DNA of 64,000 nt, taken from the NCBI GenBank assembly GCA_038503065.1, contig JBCAMK010000008.1, positions 1,674,001-1,738,000 of the forward strand, read 5' to 3'. Of the stretch, positions 13,401 to 25,674 are shown in pieces. This stretch comes from Paragyromitra xinjiangensis (Eukaryota > Ascomycota > Pezizomycetes > Pezizales > Discinaceae). Both the position numbers and the translations under genes were made by a program. The notes below the pieces were generated by a model. The model was not told the DNA's origin. It saw only the letters and a program-made list of their open reading frames with translations, and did not search any database. Every line of letters begins with the position of its first letter. The stretch's first letter is position 1.

Positions 13401-13966
13401 ACGAAAAGGTTGGTGAAGGGTATGGTGGGATGAAGGAGAGCGATGAGAAAGCGATGCTTGCAGAAAGTTCAAAAGACTGTCCGTATGCGATGGATGCGGC
13501 TGCACCCCCTCCGCCTCGCCCCATCGAAAAGCCTTCAGTGCCACCTGCACCTGCAGATGCGCCTACCGCCCAAGGCAGTTTACCTATTAGCAAGAGTTTC
13601 GAAGAACTATTACAAATGGATACCATCATCGACGCCGAAGACAAAGCATTCTTCACAGATGCAATAATGGCGCACTTCACACAGAAAGGAGAATATTTTG
13701 GGGTTGATATGGAGCCTGACGCTCTTGGATTTGGGCTAACAGACACGAAAACTGATGAGGAGGAGGCACAAGCGGAGGCACCGCAAGAGAATCAGTTTGA
13801 TCCAACAGCTGAAAGATCCCAAGAGATAGGAATGGGAGTTGGAGGGGCGGGAGAAGGAGAAAGAGGAGGGGAAGGAGGGACAGGAGATATGATGGATTTC
13901 GATTGGGAGGAATGGGATCAGGTGTTCGGGAAATACGTTTCCGTGGAGGTGGGAGATGTGTTGTAG
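10493..13966 (+). CDS. Zn2Cys6 transcription factor with fungal_trans domain (about 1111 aa)
   Basis: Exons 10493-11497, 11564-12981 and 13054-13966 join in phase through introns with GTGAGG..CAG and GTTTGT..AAG ends. The N-terminus has a complete binuclear zinc cluster, CHACRRRKVKCDRQHPVC followed by SNCTKTAESC, with Cys at about 59, 62, 69, 76, 79 and 86 (CX2CX6CX6CX2CX6C). A basic, Ser/Gly-rich linker follows. From about residue 410 the sequence reads as the fungal-specific transcription factor domain: LHGVHPVMPLLHAPTF, then AMRVAQSMGLHRDG and CEVRRRVWWHIMYLDVQ. The third exon continues with CHSFLRKFLHL and FQPYQWFCPG, ending in an acidic tail that could be an activation region. The product should act in the nucleus; its targets cannot be read from the sequence. 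The stretch just before the third exon is open but was assigned to the intron because it breaks the family pattern. Confidence 0.85.
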
Positions 13967-14415
13967 GGCAATCTGGGCCAAAGTTTCAGCAGCATATCCG
14001 GAGTGCCTTACCTTTTTAAGGCTGTGTGCGGTGTTATTTATCGAAGCAATAGGTGGTTTATTTCATTTATTTTTTTCCGATCGTGTTGGTGGCGTCTATA
14101 CTGTCTTTTAAATACCTTTCTGGTTCTACATACTTCTCCACTCTAGTTTAGTGAGAAACTCCAAAAAAAGGAAAAACGAAGATAACTACATGTAAAATAT
14201 GTCCAAAGATTATCATTCCAGCATGTGAAGTGAGATGCTTTCCAACAAGTGTGGGAAATAATTGGTTCCTGAGAGCCAGCTCCCTGTGACTGGGGAGCGA
14301 GGATGGCACGGACCACATGACAGGGTCTTACCTTTTCTCTCGGCATGCATCTTCATCTCTCTCTACAACCACTCCTCTGAGTCCTCTCCACTCTCAATTC
14401 TTCGCACAATCCGCT
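13967..14415. other. Intergenic, TF 3' region and sideroflexin promoter
   Basis: No gene is supported. A pyrimidine-rich tract (TCTCTCT, CCACTCC) at about 14330-14410 immediately precedes the sideroflexin start, as in many fungal promoters. Confidence 0.4.
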
Positions 14416-15497
14416 ATGTCTTCCTCAATTCCTGGTCACCGTGATCTCCCCGCCTCGCAGTATGACCTCTCTACCTACTGGGGTCGTGTCCTCCACTCTG
14501 CCGACATCTGCGACCCACGGTACTTCCCTCTCCTCCCTCTCCTCCACACTATTAGTACTCACAAAACAATGCCAATAGTACGCTCTTCACCTCCGGCGCC
14601 ACCCTAGAAGCCTCGAAATCGCTTTTGGCCCGCTATAAAGCTGGCGACCTTCCCCACGCAATGACACCTGACCTATGGGCCGCTAAAAAGCTGTGCGACT
14701 CAACTCTTCACCCTGACACTGGCGTTCCTGTCTTCCTCCCGTTCCGCATGTCCTGTTTCGTATTCAGCAACCTAGTCGTCACTGCAGGAATGCTTCAACC
14801 AAATCTTACTACCCGTGGGACCCTCGCCTGGCAGATTGCGAATCAGACGCTGAACGTCCTGATCAACACGAGCAATGCAAATAAATCCTCTCCTCTCTCG
14901 ACAGGGCAGTTGGCAGGGAGTTTTGCCCTAGCGGTTAGCGCATCCTGTGGTGTTGCAATTGGCCTTGGGAGGGTCGTAAGCAGGCTGAGGGTTGGTGCGG
15001 GGACAAAAGTGATTCTGACCAGGCTCGTGCCGTTTGCAGCAGTGGCAACCGCTGGTGTGTTGAACGTCGGACTGATGCGTGGTGGAGAGATCCAAAACGG
15101 GATTGATGTGTACCCGGCAAAATCCGTGAAGAAGGACAAAACCGTTACAGGTCTCGAAGAGGAGGGTGGGGAGAAGGAGAGCCTGGGAAAGAGCAGGAAG
15201 GCAGCCATCATTGCAGTCGGGGAGACTGCAATTAGCAGGGTGCTTAATGCGACGCCGATCATGGTTATTCCACCGCTGGTGTTGGTGAGGCTGCAGAGGA
15301 GCGCTTGGTTGAAGAAGAGGCCAGGGTTGCAGTTACCAGTTAACATCGGCCTTATCTTTGCGACGTCAATCTTTGCTCTCCCGTTGGCGCTTGGCGCTTT
15401 TCCGCAGCGCCAGGCGGCGAAAGCGAGTTCCCTTGAGAAGGAGTTCTGGGACAAGGGTGGGGAGGGTGGTATGGTGGAGTTTAATAGAGGAATCTAG
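14416..15497 (+). CDS. Sideroflexin, mitochondrial inner-membrane carrier
   Basis: Exons 14416-14519 and 14579-15497 give 340 residues in phase (intron GTACTT..TAG, 59 nt). The protein matches the sideroflexin/tricarboxylate carrier family (yeast Fsf1): LSTYWGRVLHSADICDPR-TLFT at the N-terminus, the signature HPDTG near residue 82, then PFRMSCFVFSNLVV, an NQTLNVLIN segment (family NQSxNAxxN), a long region with SFALAVSASCGVAIGLGR, VPFAAVATAGVLNVGLMR, and the helix LNATPIMVIPPLVLV. Length and the run of four to five hydrophobic segments fit the family. Animal sideroflexins carry serine into mitochondria for one-carbon metabolism; the fungal substrate is inferred. The ATG was chosen because it starts the conserved N-terminal motif; the reading frame upstream of it lacks family similarity. 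An antisense frame across exon 2 is a shadow. Confidence 0.88.
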
Positions 15498-16350
15498 GAG
15501 TTTCTTCTAGATCCCGAAGCAGAGGTGGAAATTTAGGCGTATCTCTGCTATTGCTTTCAACGTACTAGATACCTCATATACCATTTTCTTAGTCTTGGTT
15601 TTCATCGATTTTCTCTCTAAGCCCTTCCAAAGTTTCGATTCAGCGGGTATATACCTTTCTTACTTTTTTATCATTAAAACATACCTTTAGATGGCGATAC
15701 GTGACGGATGGCTCGGGAGCGTAGGATTGGCGTTTCATATTTGATTGCTTCTGGGAGTTTTATTTTCTTTATACAAATGGATACCCAAAACCCACTATTG
15801 CGGGCCACGACCAACCGCAAAAGAAAAAAAGATACCCGCAGCATATGCAGCAATAAACGATAAATTACGGATAGCAATCCTAGACTGCCCAAAAATGCCA
15901 GTAATCACCATCTTTTCCTGGCGTAATTAGAGCTCGCAACGTTTGGTTGATTACTCTTGGAGCAGTCAGACCTTATGTTTCCAATAAATATGTCGCTGAA
16001 GCCGAGACTTGGCATGACGACGCATCATCTTTCTCGCTGCAATTGCGGCATTACTCTTCCACGGTTCACATGTTCGACTCGTGACTTATAGCCCCTAGGT
16101 AGGAGGTGTATGCGGCGGGTCATTCATGTGAAAGTGCAGAATGCCATCCAAGCAACCACTAACATTAAGAAGGCTCACCTGGAATGACTCCTAAAGCAAG
16201 TGCCATTTAGATCTCAAGTATTCGGTTATTCTTGTAACCAAGCCTTTCGCTCTTAAGCAGCCAAGTTGCCAGGCAAAGAGGCGGAGTACTATCTTATAGC
16301 TATAGTATTGTACCCACAACTTACTATGTCGTACTCTAGCGACCCTCAAA

Positions 16351-16788
16351 TACCGTAGAAATTGACGAGAACCGGAATAGCGCTAAGAGGTTGAAATAAG
16401 AAGTGGCGGCGTGACTCACTCATATAAGTACATTTTTACCCTCGAAAAAATAAAGAAATCTCCTCAACTGGTATACCGTAATATCTCGTTAGTATTGAAC
16501 GCGACCAGGCTAGGCAGTTTAAAATCGACCTTATCAGAACTAACAAAGTCACCCTTGAAGGACCGAGAATTGGTTCCCAAACCACCGAACCGCTTCCCCA
16601 AAACGGAGATTTTTATTTAAGTATTTTGACCTCGTCCAGCCCGGTTGCGTTCAATACAAACGAGATATTACGGTATATATAGTGAGTAGCAAAAACCTAT
16701 GCTGCCAAACCATTCTCAGTAAGATCTCCCAGCTACACCCTGTTTAGACGTCTTAGCGTCATTCCGGTTCTCGTCAATTTCTGCGGTA
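16351..16788. mobile_element. Foldback (MITE-like) element A with two nested inverted-repeat blocks
   Basis: The outer pair is 16351-16388 versus 16751-16788: reading the right arm in reverse complement, about 35 of 38 bases agree (core AATTGACGAGAACCGGAAT). The inner pair is about 16473-16511 versus 16638-16676, with core ATACCGTAATATCTCGTT and GTATTGAACGC; of four mismatches three are A/G transitions. The blocks sit in mirror order with nearly equal spacing (122 and 112 bases), so the whole unit can fold on itself. No coding sequence lies inside. No clear target-site duplication was found. It could be a non-autonomous DNA transposon or two convergent copies of a smaller repeat. Confidence 0.6.
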
Positions 16789-19700
16789 TAGCCCTAAGAG
16801 CTAGTAAGCCCTAAAGGTAATTAACTAAGATAACTACTAATTGGCGAATAAGGAAGTGACACCCAAAACACGGGCCACCCACGCTTATCGGGTGATATGC
16901 TATGATCATATCTAGGGAGATGCGCTAATCTCGTCAAGGTGTACGTTAGCATACTGTTGAAAGGGAGGTATTTTCTAAGAAATGGCTGTTGATTTTAATG
17001 TTGCCCTATGTGCCTTAATACATTGTGTATTAGAAATCCTTACATGCATGAGACTTCGATTAAAAGTGTCAGGGAGGCATAGTATGTAACACCTATGGGA
17101 TATATCTTCCGCAGAGCTCAGGCCACTCTGTTTGACAATATGGTGGACGGATTTCCCGCCGGTTAAATAAGGGAGTGATCATTCTTGGACACAGCATAAA
17201 TAAACCTACAAATAGCAAGCTAACTGTTAGCCTAGACACTCGGAAGCTATCACTCCTGTATGCAAAGCCCGGATCCATAAACAAAAGTATGGGGTATGTA
17301 GTAGCTATAGCTAGGCTACCTAGTCAGATTCTCCTCTTTTTTCCTCCAGCCACATTTCAGTCATAATCACAATAGATCCTGCCAATTCTCCAAGTTCGGT
17401 TTGCTGTAGGTGTTCCCCCGGCAGGTATCGTTAGTTAGGGTCTAGATATGTATACCCTTGTACAAGTTTATATGACTCATGGCCCGTTTCACATTTGCCC
17501 GTACTATTATGATGTGATGACCGTACGACTGAAAAAGTGGGCAGGCCTATTGTACCCGTCAGGTTTTCAAAGTACGACTGTTTACAGCCTTACATTCAGG
17601 TATCATTTCTCAGCCGGTTCACGGATATCTAAGCCAGGGGTTTCCATCATGGCTTGAAATTTTAGTCCCGCTAGTTGTTGCCGATTTTGGACCATTGGAG
17701 GTTGTTGATCGAAATAAAAACCGAAATTCATTCCAGCAAACTCGGCCGATGCATGGGATACATCTTTTATCATCCTCACATTTCGGTGAAACTCCGTCAT
17801 TCATTCATGACTGCTTTAGCTGGTTGGCGTCTACTCGAGGCTTTTTTTCATGGAGGAATCGTCTTTTATCGTATTAGTAAATTTATAAGCCGCCTGACAG
17901 CTCGGTACTTTAACCATCACAAAGATCATGATTGGTTAATATTTGGCCACCAAATTCAGGCACACAACCTCCCCGCTGCCGTTAGCCGCTAACTTGCTTC
18001 TATCAGACTTTCCGATCTTCACCTATCTTCATGCTCTACTTTACTGCTAGGGGGAGGTTTGTACATCCATTTATCGAACTGTATATGGCGTTGTCCGGAT
18101 GCTAGACCGCTTCTCTCGAACTTTCAGGACTTGATATAATACAGTATATCATAATACTAGGTCTTATGGCTGCATAGGAAGCTATATGCCCGGGGCGAAG
18201 TACTGATCTTGGGGTTATAACTCCAATGGTCTTAAATGACACTATACTAGATCTTAGATCTTGGTCTGGCTCGCTCATGCCAGCAGGCCGACACGTGACC
18301 GAACAGAACTCCGTCACCCTCAACTTTGGCGCTCTGTGCTAACGGAAATTGGGTTTTCTTCCAAGCCTATGTTTATCAGTCAGATCGAGGAGCAAGAGAA
18401 CTGGGTCGCCCGGTGAATTTTTCTCGCCTCCTAAAGTGGTGCAAATCGGGTGGCATATACTCACAGCGCATCACCCGCTTACATGAATCCTGGCTAGCTT
18501 GAACAAGCCAAGACCTTGATGCTGGTGGAATTAAGTTGTGTTTCACATGGGCTTTGAGTCACTAACATCAACTATATCTAGATTCGAAGTAATTTTTCAG
18601 CTAGAATATAAATATAAAAAATTCCTCCGACTAACGGCCCCAGCTGGCCCCTTATCTCCCTTCGATCCAGCCTCGATTGCCTTAAAATATTTACCCCAAA
18701 CTATAATTCATCGTGTGTTCTCGCAAATTATAGTTTTTCATATCCATTAGCAACTCATGATACTATGTATATATCGCAACAAACTTCAAGTGGTGGTGTT
18801 TCTAGCCAAGACAAAATAATGTATTGATGGAGAAGTATCATATATCACAGCACTGATTCCGCCTACCGCAGTGCGCCTAGGGATGAAAACCCGAATAATA
18901 CAGTAGGGCACCAATTAAAAATACCTGCATGCCTCCTTAAAAGTACGTACGCACTTCTATAAAGCGAAGAGAGAAAACATAAAGAAACCCCTTAGGATCA
19001 CCTCGCACTCAAACAAACCACGAATACAATGCTAAAGCGGGGGAGGTGGGAATTGTTCCTATAGCTACTATATGTACTACTAAAGAAATCCGGTCGCGAA
19101 AGTAATTATAAGAGATTTAGCCCCAAACATTTTTGACCCATTTGCAAAAGCATATGCAATCCTGAATTTAACTGAACCAAAAGTGATTTCAATGCCAAAG
19201 CCCAACTGTTAAGCATCCTGCAACGTAGGACTCGAAGCCAAACGAGGTAATTCGTCAAGGCAGAGGGGTCTTCCGCAAAATAAGCTTTCTCCCAAACTCG
19301 CAACCGGTAATATATGGAGATAAACTTACCACGGATCCGTCAATGCTTCTGATGCTTCCTACATATCCCTACTGCCTGAACGACCTGGTCCTCCCGGTCT
19401 TCCCCATTAGACCCAGTTCGACCACAATCCGGAAATTGAGCACATTGCATAACCCCAGTCACGCTCAGACATCCGCATGTCCATATTTCAAAAACATTGA
19501 AACACATCCCAATCTCGTTATTTTGAGTATAGAAAAACTAAGGAGACGTGATCGGTGAAATTTTTGGGTGCCTAAAAGCTGATGGGGAGTATTAAGGAAA
19601 CGAAAATTGAGAGGCAACAAAGTTTGATTTATACCGATAGCTTTTTTTCTCTTCAGTGCCTATGGTTGCACCACACTAGCTGATCTCTCAAATACATGTA

Positions 19701-21482
19701 TCTATGGAGCGAGACTTAATACGATCAAACTATCGCTACGACCTACAGTGAGCTTTTCTGACTGGCTACTATAACTTTTCACTGAACACTTATCGGATAG
19801 GTAAAATGTAAGTTGCAATTCTTCCACCAAGATGTCTATTTCGCATATGTGTATTATATCGGTATTTGAAACCCGGATATTTTGAAATTGGACCGGCGCA
19901 GCCAGACCCACAGGAAACACATTTGAAGCTGCGTTATACTTCACGATTACACAAAGGAAATGTGTACAAATAAATGAGCGTAGCTACATGTAATCTTGCA
20001 GAGTTATCCGAACATCGACAGTGAGATTTTGGAGGTGATATATCGATGTGAAACGTTAAGAGTTACAGCTACAATGGATAGTTAAAACTCCTAAATGAAG
20101 CACGATAAAGATGGCCTTTGTTTCAAAAGCACGCACTAGGTTCAAAGTAGGCTTCGCTGCGACCAGTCGTCACTTCCCCCTACGTTCCCGAGAACTATCT
20201 CATCATCACCCGATGTCACTCGGTTACCGGCGTTCCAGCGATTTTGCACTTTCTATTTACACCACCAGGTACCGTGTTATCTCGGTAATAGTAAATTGGC
20301 TTGGGTTAGACTAGACTGAAATACCTTAATTCAAACTACCCTCAGAAAAGTAGACTGTCGACTATACAGCAATTTCTAATGCTCAACAACCACTTTGGCA
20401 CTTCCCGAGAGCTAGCCTTTTAGAGGCTGATTTAGAAGTGCCTAGTCCAGGTTGGAAGACGTGTAGGAGGGCATTTCTAGTGTTTCAGCTGAGAGCCCAC
20501 ACTTGCTGCCAGGAGTTTTCTGTACCCTTAAGCTTACGCATTGCCAATCCCAACTGGTCACATTGACAATTAATCCTAGCTGCATGCAGCTAGGCCCGGT
20601 ACACTACCCACCAACTGAATAGCCTAAGTTTGCCCCCTCTAACACGAAAAAAGATGCAATTGCAAGCTTAAGGCACATCGCGATCGGCAGAAGATATAGT
20701 TGGTTACCACGACATCTAGTCAACACCAGATTCTAGATTGACAGCGGGAGGAGCGGAAAGCCTAAGCTGGGTATCTTTACATCTGGTAGCTAATTATAAT
20801 CCGAGGTAGATTATCTGGAACAACGACCTCATATAATATACAACCCTATGATTTAAGCACAACACACAATTGGTTCGGAATAGAGATAGGGGCTAGAATG
20901 CACGGTCTTCTTTCTGATAGAATATCTACGATGTAATTGATGGCGAAACTACGAAGGAACTCCCACCCCCATGTAAATTATATAAAACCAATGTTACCAA
21001 CTGTGAACCATTAAAAGCCAGCCACCTACGGATGTTTTGCGCTGTTAGTTATGGCGAGGATCGATACCCTAGAGCCAAACCTGTGGAACCAGCTGTCCTG
21101 CCGCACATAAAAGCTATGGCCAATCGTCTCGAGAGCTAAGGATGGTATGTTAGAGAAATTTTAGCCCATATAATTCAAAGTCTGAAATTTAGGAGCGCCA
21201 CAATCCCCAGATTATAGTACGATCGGTCGTGTACAAAATGAACTTTTACCACACGTCACTTACCCCTAATGCCAGGCGGCCCGTCCCGCGGCCCGGTTGC
21301 GCATACAATACCTGTCGATTTACCTCAAGGTGGGCTGCTGCCCGCATAGACGAGTTAACAATGCGGGGTATAGATTCCATGCATTGGTTGGCCAATTCAT
21401 GGAATCCAGCTTAGGGTATATTCAATTAATGACATAGTATTTTATGATTTCAGTGCAAAGTTGGTCAGTATTAAACTTATTA

Positions 21483-22022
21483 TATATGTTCTGCCCCGTT
21501 TGTCATAAATGCCGATTTACAAACTGGCCAAGCCGCTTTACAAACTAGTTGGCTTGTTTACAAATGGGATCACTTTGAACATCAGCTGGCCCATCTAAAA
21601 AGTGAAGCTAAGAGATGGCCGATATTCAAGAATACACTATCTGTAAGTGAGCCTGGGAACTCTTTCAACACCCAAGTATCGGCCTAGCCTCAACACCATA
21701 CATACAGTTGCATCTTGCTATACTAAGCCTCAATAGCAAATTATTCGCCACAGCAAATTCAATATTTGTGGGGTTACACTGTGGGGGAAGAAAAAAAGGC
21801 ATGGCCGAATCCATCAATTACAGCAAGGTACAGCTGTAATTAGAGGCCCGGGAGGTGGTGGTTGGGGGAGAAGAGATATTTTACCTTGGTGAAATTTTGA
21901 ATATCAGCCATCTTTTAGTTTCACTTTGTAGATGGGCCAGCCGATGTTCAAAGTGATCCCATTTGTAGATAGGCCGACCGGTTTGTAAACGGGCCATAAT
22001 GGAAAACGGGTCAGAACATATA
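21483..22022. mobile_element. MITE-like element B with terminal inverted repeats and subterminal motif repeats
   Basis: The ends TATATGTTCTGCCCCGTTT (left) and the reverse complement at about 22003-22022 match except one base. A longer internal arm, 21557-21629 versus 21895-21967 reversed, agrees over about 72 bases (core ATGGGATCACTTTGAACATC), with mismatches nearly all transitions. Between tip and long arm, a TTTACAAA/TCTACAAA motif recurs about every 20 bases, three times on the left and at least twice on the right; the left arm has one extra unit. Subterminal repeats of this kind are usual transposase-binding sites. The centre has no ORF. The ends are AT-rich, so a TA or TTA-like target duplication cannot be told from the repeat itself. 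Confidence 0.66.
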
Positions 22023-23563
22023 TATTTGAGATCGCATAGATTAACTGGTACAGTTCCTAGGCGCATGCTATGGGTTGACCAAAATCCCACGTACCGGACT
22101 GGACTGGTATACTGGGAATTTCGAAAGCATCGCTATTATTTCCACCTTCCGATTAGATGGATTAGCCCTCCTTCTAACCCTCCTCTGTTCATGTGCATAA
22201 AAAATACAGAGTATTTCAACTAACCCCAAGTTCTGCATAAGATTAGGTATATCCTATATAAAAAGACTGGATTCACCATGTGCATATATATTTATATACA
22301 CGCTGAAATTAATGATAAGCTTGTGAGCTGATCATGACAGCAAACTTTCCATACAAAACTAGCGCCTGACTATCTCTAGAACAGATACTATTAAAGTGAT
22401 AAGTACGGCAGCGCGGCGCAAATGGAGTAAAAAAATAATAGGAATTTAGTAACTGTACTTCAAAAGGCAATTCGTGCGTGGGATATGAGACATATATAGA
22501 TTACACGAGGGGGCTAGAAAGAGCCTTATTGTGTCAGGTCATGCGAGTCTAGAAGATCATAGGATGTCTTCCCATGACGACCATCGTTCCCCTTTCATCC
22601 ATCTAGCTAAAGAAGATTCCTATCCTTTAATTCATCCCACCGGAGAAGAACAAGAAAGCCGACACAATTCAAGAAAATTAAAATCCCAGACACCCTTCCA
22701 AATACTTGGTACAACCCCAAACTTCTGCACTCACCCCTAGAGAGGTTCTACGAAACACTAAATCCCCTATAAGACTGACGTGTGTCTGGTGCGCTCGCTG
22801 TCGTAGGTTAACGAGCAACCAGAGGACGAATGTTTTGCATTTGCAGCAAATACCCCATCTTCCTTATATGTCCCCTCCATAAATTATCAGCATCCTACCC
22901 ACTAGTAAGTAGCCAATCCTTTGGATCATCCCATCGTTACTAACTGATCGGTATGTATAAAGGCAGACTGTATCTCTTAATAGTAATTTCCATGTGCCAA
23001 CCTGATTCGGCCCTAAGCCTAGACTCAAGTCTGCTCGGTCAGTCACAGCTCAACAGTGCATACACCATCCAATCGCAAGAAAGAGATGCATCTTGGGAGA
23101 GCGACAAACACAGTGAGTATCATAACCCATCACTCGATTCGTGATACGCCAAGTCTGTTGGATATGCTCCCTAACGGCTAACAAAGCACAGCAAACGGCG
23201 TAGGACAGCTATAGGCTGTGAAGAGTTTTCATAGCAGCTGCAGCTGCAGTTGAGTCGAGTTAATCAATAAAGCCCGCGCATCCAACTAATTGGGATGGTA
23301 CTACACGAGGTCCATAATAGAATAATAATGATACTACAATGGAGAGCGGAAAGAGGGGATAAAACGAAGCAAATAGAGAACCGGCTCCATATACAGTAAA
23401 AATCCGAAAAATTGGGTCGCACTGTACAGGGCACTAACCTATGAAGGAATTTGTTGAAGATCAAGTGGCGTTTGTGGCATTTTTCTAAGCTAATTTCAGG
23501 TCATTCCTAAACCAGTCTGAGTTATATTCGAGAAACCGCGCTACCCAACCTTTTCGAGTTTTT

Positions 23564-23935
23564 ACAGTATACAGGACTTGACTAGCAAGGTGAGTTTCCA
23601 CTATACCCTCGTGATCGTTGATACCCATCCATTGACCCGAAGCAACTCCCCGAATACACGCCGAGTCATCCAAAGTCTATATATGGATACAGAGCTCGAG
23701 GCTAAAACGTTAAATGGACTAAAAATTTTAGATATGCGGGAAAAGAGCCGTACAAGGTACGTTAAAACCCTTATACACTATATATATACCAAACGAGGTT
23801 TTTCTGTTGAGTAGATTTTTCCCTACTTAAAGCCACACCCATTGATCCCAAAGGGTTACAACAGTATACAGTGCAGCTATAGATAGCGTACGGACAAAGT
23901 CTAACCCGTTGCACGTGCATCTCTACAGTATACAG
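23564..23935. repeat. Three copies of the 11-mer ACAGTATACAG
   Basis: Exact copies lie at 23564-23574, 23871-23881 and 23925-23935, in a gene-free stretch; related strings (CATACAGTGTAT at about 23953, ATATACAGTA at about 24877) follow. The core GTATAC is palindromic. Function unknown; chance in AT-rich DNA is possible. Confidence 0.4.
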
Positions 23936-24273
23936 TTTCCTAGCTGTAGGTATCGCATACAGTGTATTAGAAACAACCGACCTCCGGCATTGCAACTAAA
24001 ACACACCGGCGAAACACAGCTACCTCGCCCATAAAATTAGAAAGATGGTTGGAGGTGTTAGGGTAAATCATACCTTCCTACGATCCACTAGTCATGCAGT
24101 GGGGGGGCATGGTACCACTGTATTGAGTTTTGTGTTATAGCCAGAGGGTGCTGCGACGCCAAATCTCTACAGGGTATATAAAATACATTTACTTGTATAT
24201 CATCCAGCAATGGAAGTAGGAAACGACAAAAAGCGATGCATTAACAGAGGACTTTGTGTAAATACATCACTAG

Positions 24274-24328
24274 ATCCGTATACAGACGTGTACGATTTAT
24301 CTATCTATCTATCTATCCGTATACAGAC
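24274..24328. repeat. TATC microsatellite between 14-base direct repeats
   Basis: The sequence ATCCGTATACAGAC occurs at 24274-24287 and 24315-24328, flanking a run of about four to five TATC units. This could reflect replication slippage or a small duplication. Confidence 0.6.
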
Positions 24329-25674
24329 AGCTCACCTTCCTTTGATGCCTTTCCTGGAGCCTTTACCAACGATTTCACTCTGGTTTAGCACCAGGAAAGT
24401 CATTAGAGGGTTGGAAAATCTTCGGCCCGTGTGAGGTTCTCAGGGAAAGCACCAGAAAGTGCGCAAGCGTGCATTCGGGAACCGTAGGGAAAATCGTCGG
24501 GAAATATTGCATTAGGGGCGTGTATTTCATGTTCTGTTTTGAAACATTTAGAGGCCTGCTGACCATCTTACATCAGAAAGAGCAGCTGCAGTATTTAAGT
24601 GATATATCAGCTGAATAGCACAGGCTTAACTCTTAGGTCTCGTTTTTGGTGAGATACTTTCGCCATTCTAGGCCCGGGAAAGTTAAAAAATGCATCAGGA
24701 AAATCGCTTACAAATTATTTCATAGCTACCTAAAGCACACTTTTTCCGATAATCCCTAGGCCTCCCATATATTCAGAAAAAATTATCCTACAACGTAACT
24801 TTCCCACGCAAGATTAAACAAGGAATGCTGAGGCATTCCCACACACCCCTCAGAGAAAGGTTGATCATTTTGACAATATACAGTACTTAATTACGGGCCT
24901 TTAATTTATTCTCTTACCTCAGAACATAGTACAGGTATCAATATGTTGCCGCATAGGTCATGCATAGGGATAGCATGGCAAATCCAAAACTTTTTGAAAT
25001 CCCCATCATCCACTAGTTACTGTGTCGGTGACTTTGCTTCTGACCTACAACCTTGTGTAACTTTAATCTTGTACTACTCAACCTCTGCCGGATTGATGAC
25101 GGCATCGAGAGGATTGCCGAACGGCAAATGCTAGCGCAGCTATAACCCAAAATACGGTCTATCATATCAAGTATAAGGCCGTAGCCTCGAACTCAAGAAT
25201 CAAGAAGATTTTATTTCTGTTTTTTGTTTGCAAACTGGACGAGTTCATTCTATCATAGAAATATAAAGAATTTTCCCCACAAAATAAAACCCTAGGAAAA
25301 CGAATAAAAAAGAACTCCTTATTGTACGTACGTAAAAGACTCAGCTGCGCATGCATGCAAGTAGAACTCTGACATGACACCAGTACCACATCTGGTCGTT
25401 ACAAGAAAAACTGACCCTAGTCTACTAACCCCAAAGCCCCTGTATCATCATAATCGATCCAAAGCTAAATGTGATTAATGAATAAACAAATATGAATGAA
25501 AGCCTATCATTGACAAAAATGATCTCAAACTAAAATAAATAAAACAAAATCAGATTGGCACAGGTACGTAGTCCGGGTCACCCTACTGATTTGATACATA
25601 CACGAACTATATAAACAACACTGGGAATCGAAAACTGAAAGGAAACTAGAACAATGGTGCAGGCTTAACATGAA

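Larger units (their letters stand above)
15498..25674. other. Gene-poor tract of about 10 kb
   Basis: No intact gene is supported. Frames are short and frequently stopped. Two foldback elements (about 16.35-16.79 and 21.48-22.02 kb), a TATC microsatellite and a cluster of ACAGTATACAG motifs are listed separately. A short minus-strand stretch at about 17603-17800 (AEFAGMNFGFYFDQQPPM) reads as protein-like but has no start, splice sites or recognisable family. The tract looks like decayed transposon and intergenic sequence. Confidence 0.55.

Noticed and set aside
13273..13746. Antisense 157-codon frame over the Zn2Cys6 gene
   Set aside because: Low-complexity Ser/Pro translation of the opposite strand of a supported exon.
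14843..15454. Antisense 203-codon frame over the sideroflexin
   Set aside because: It mirrors a conserved exon on the other strand and has no motif or start context of its own.
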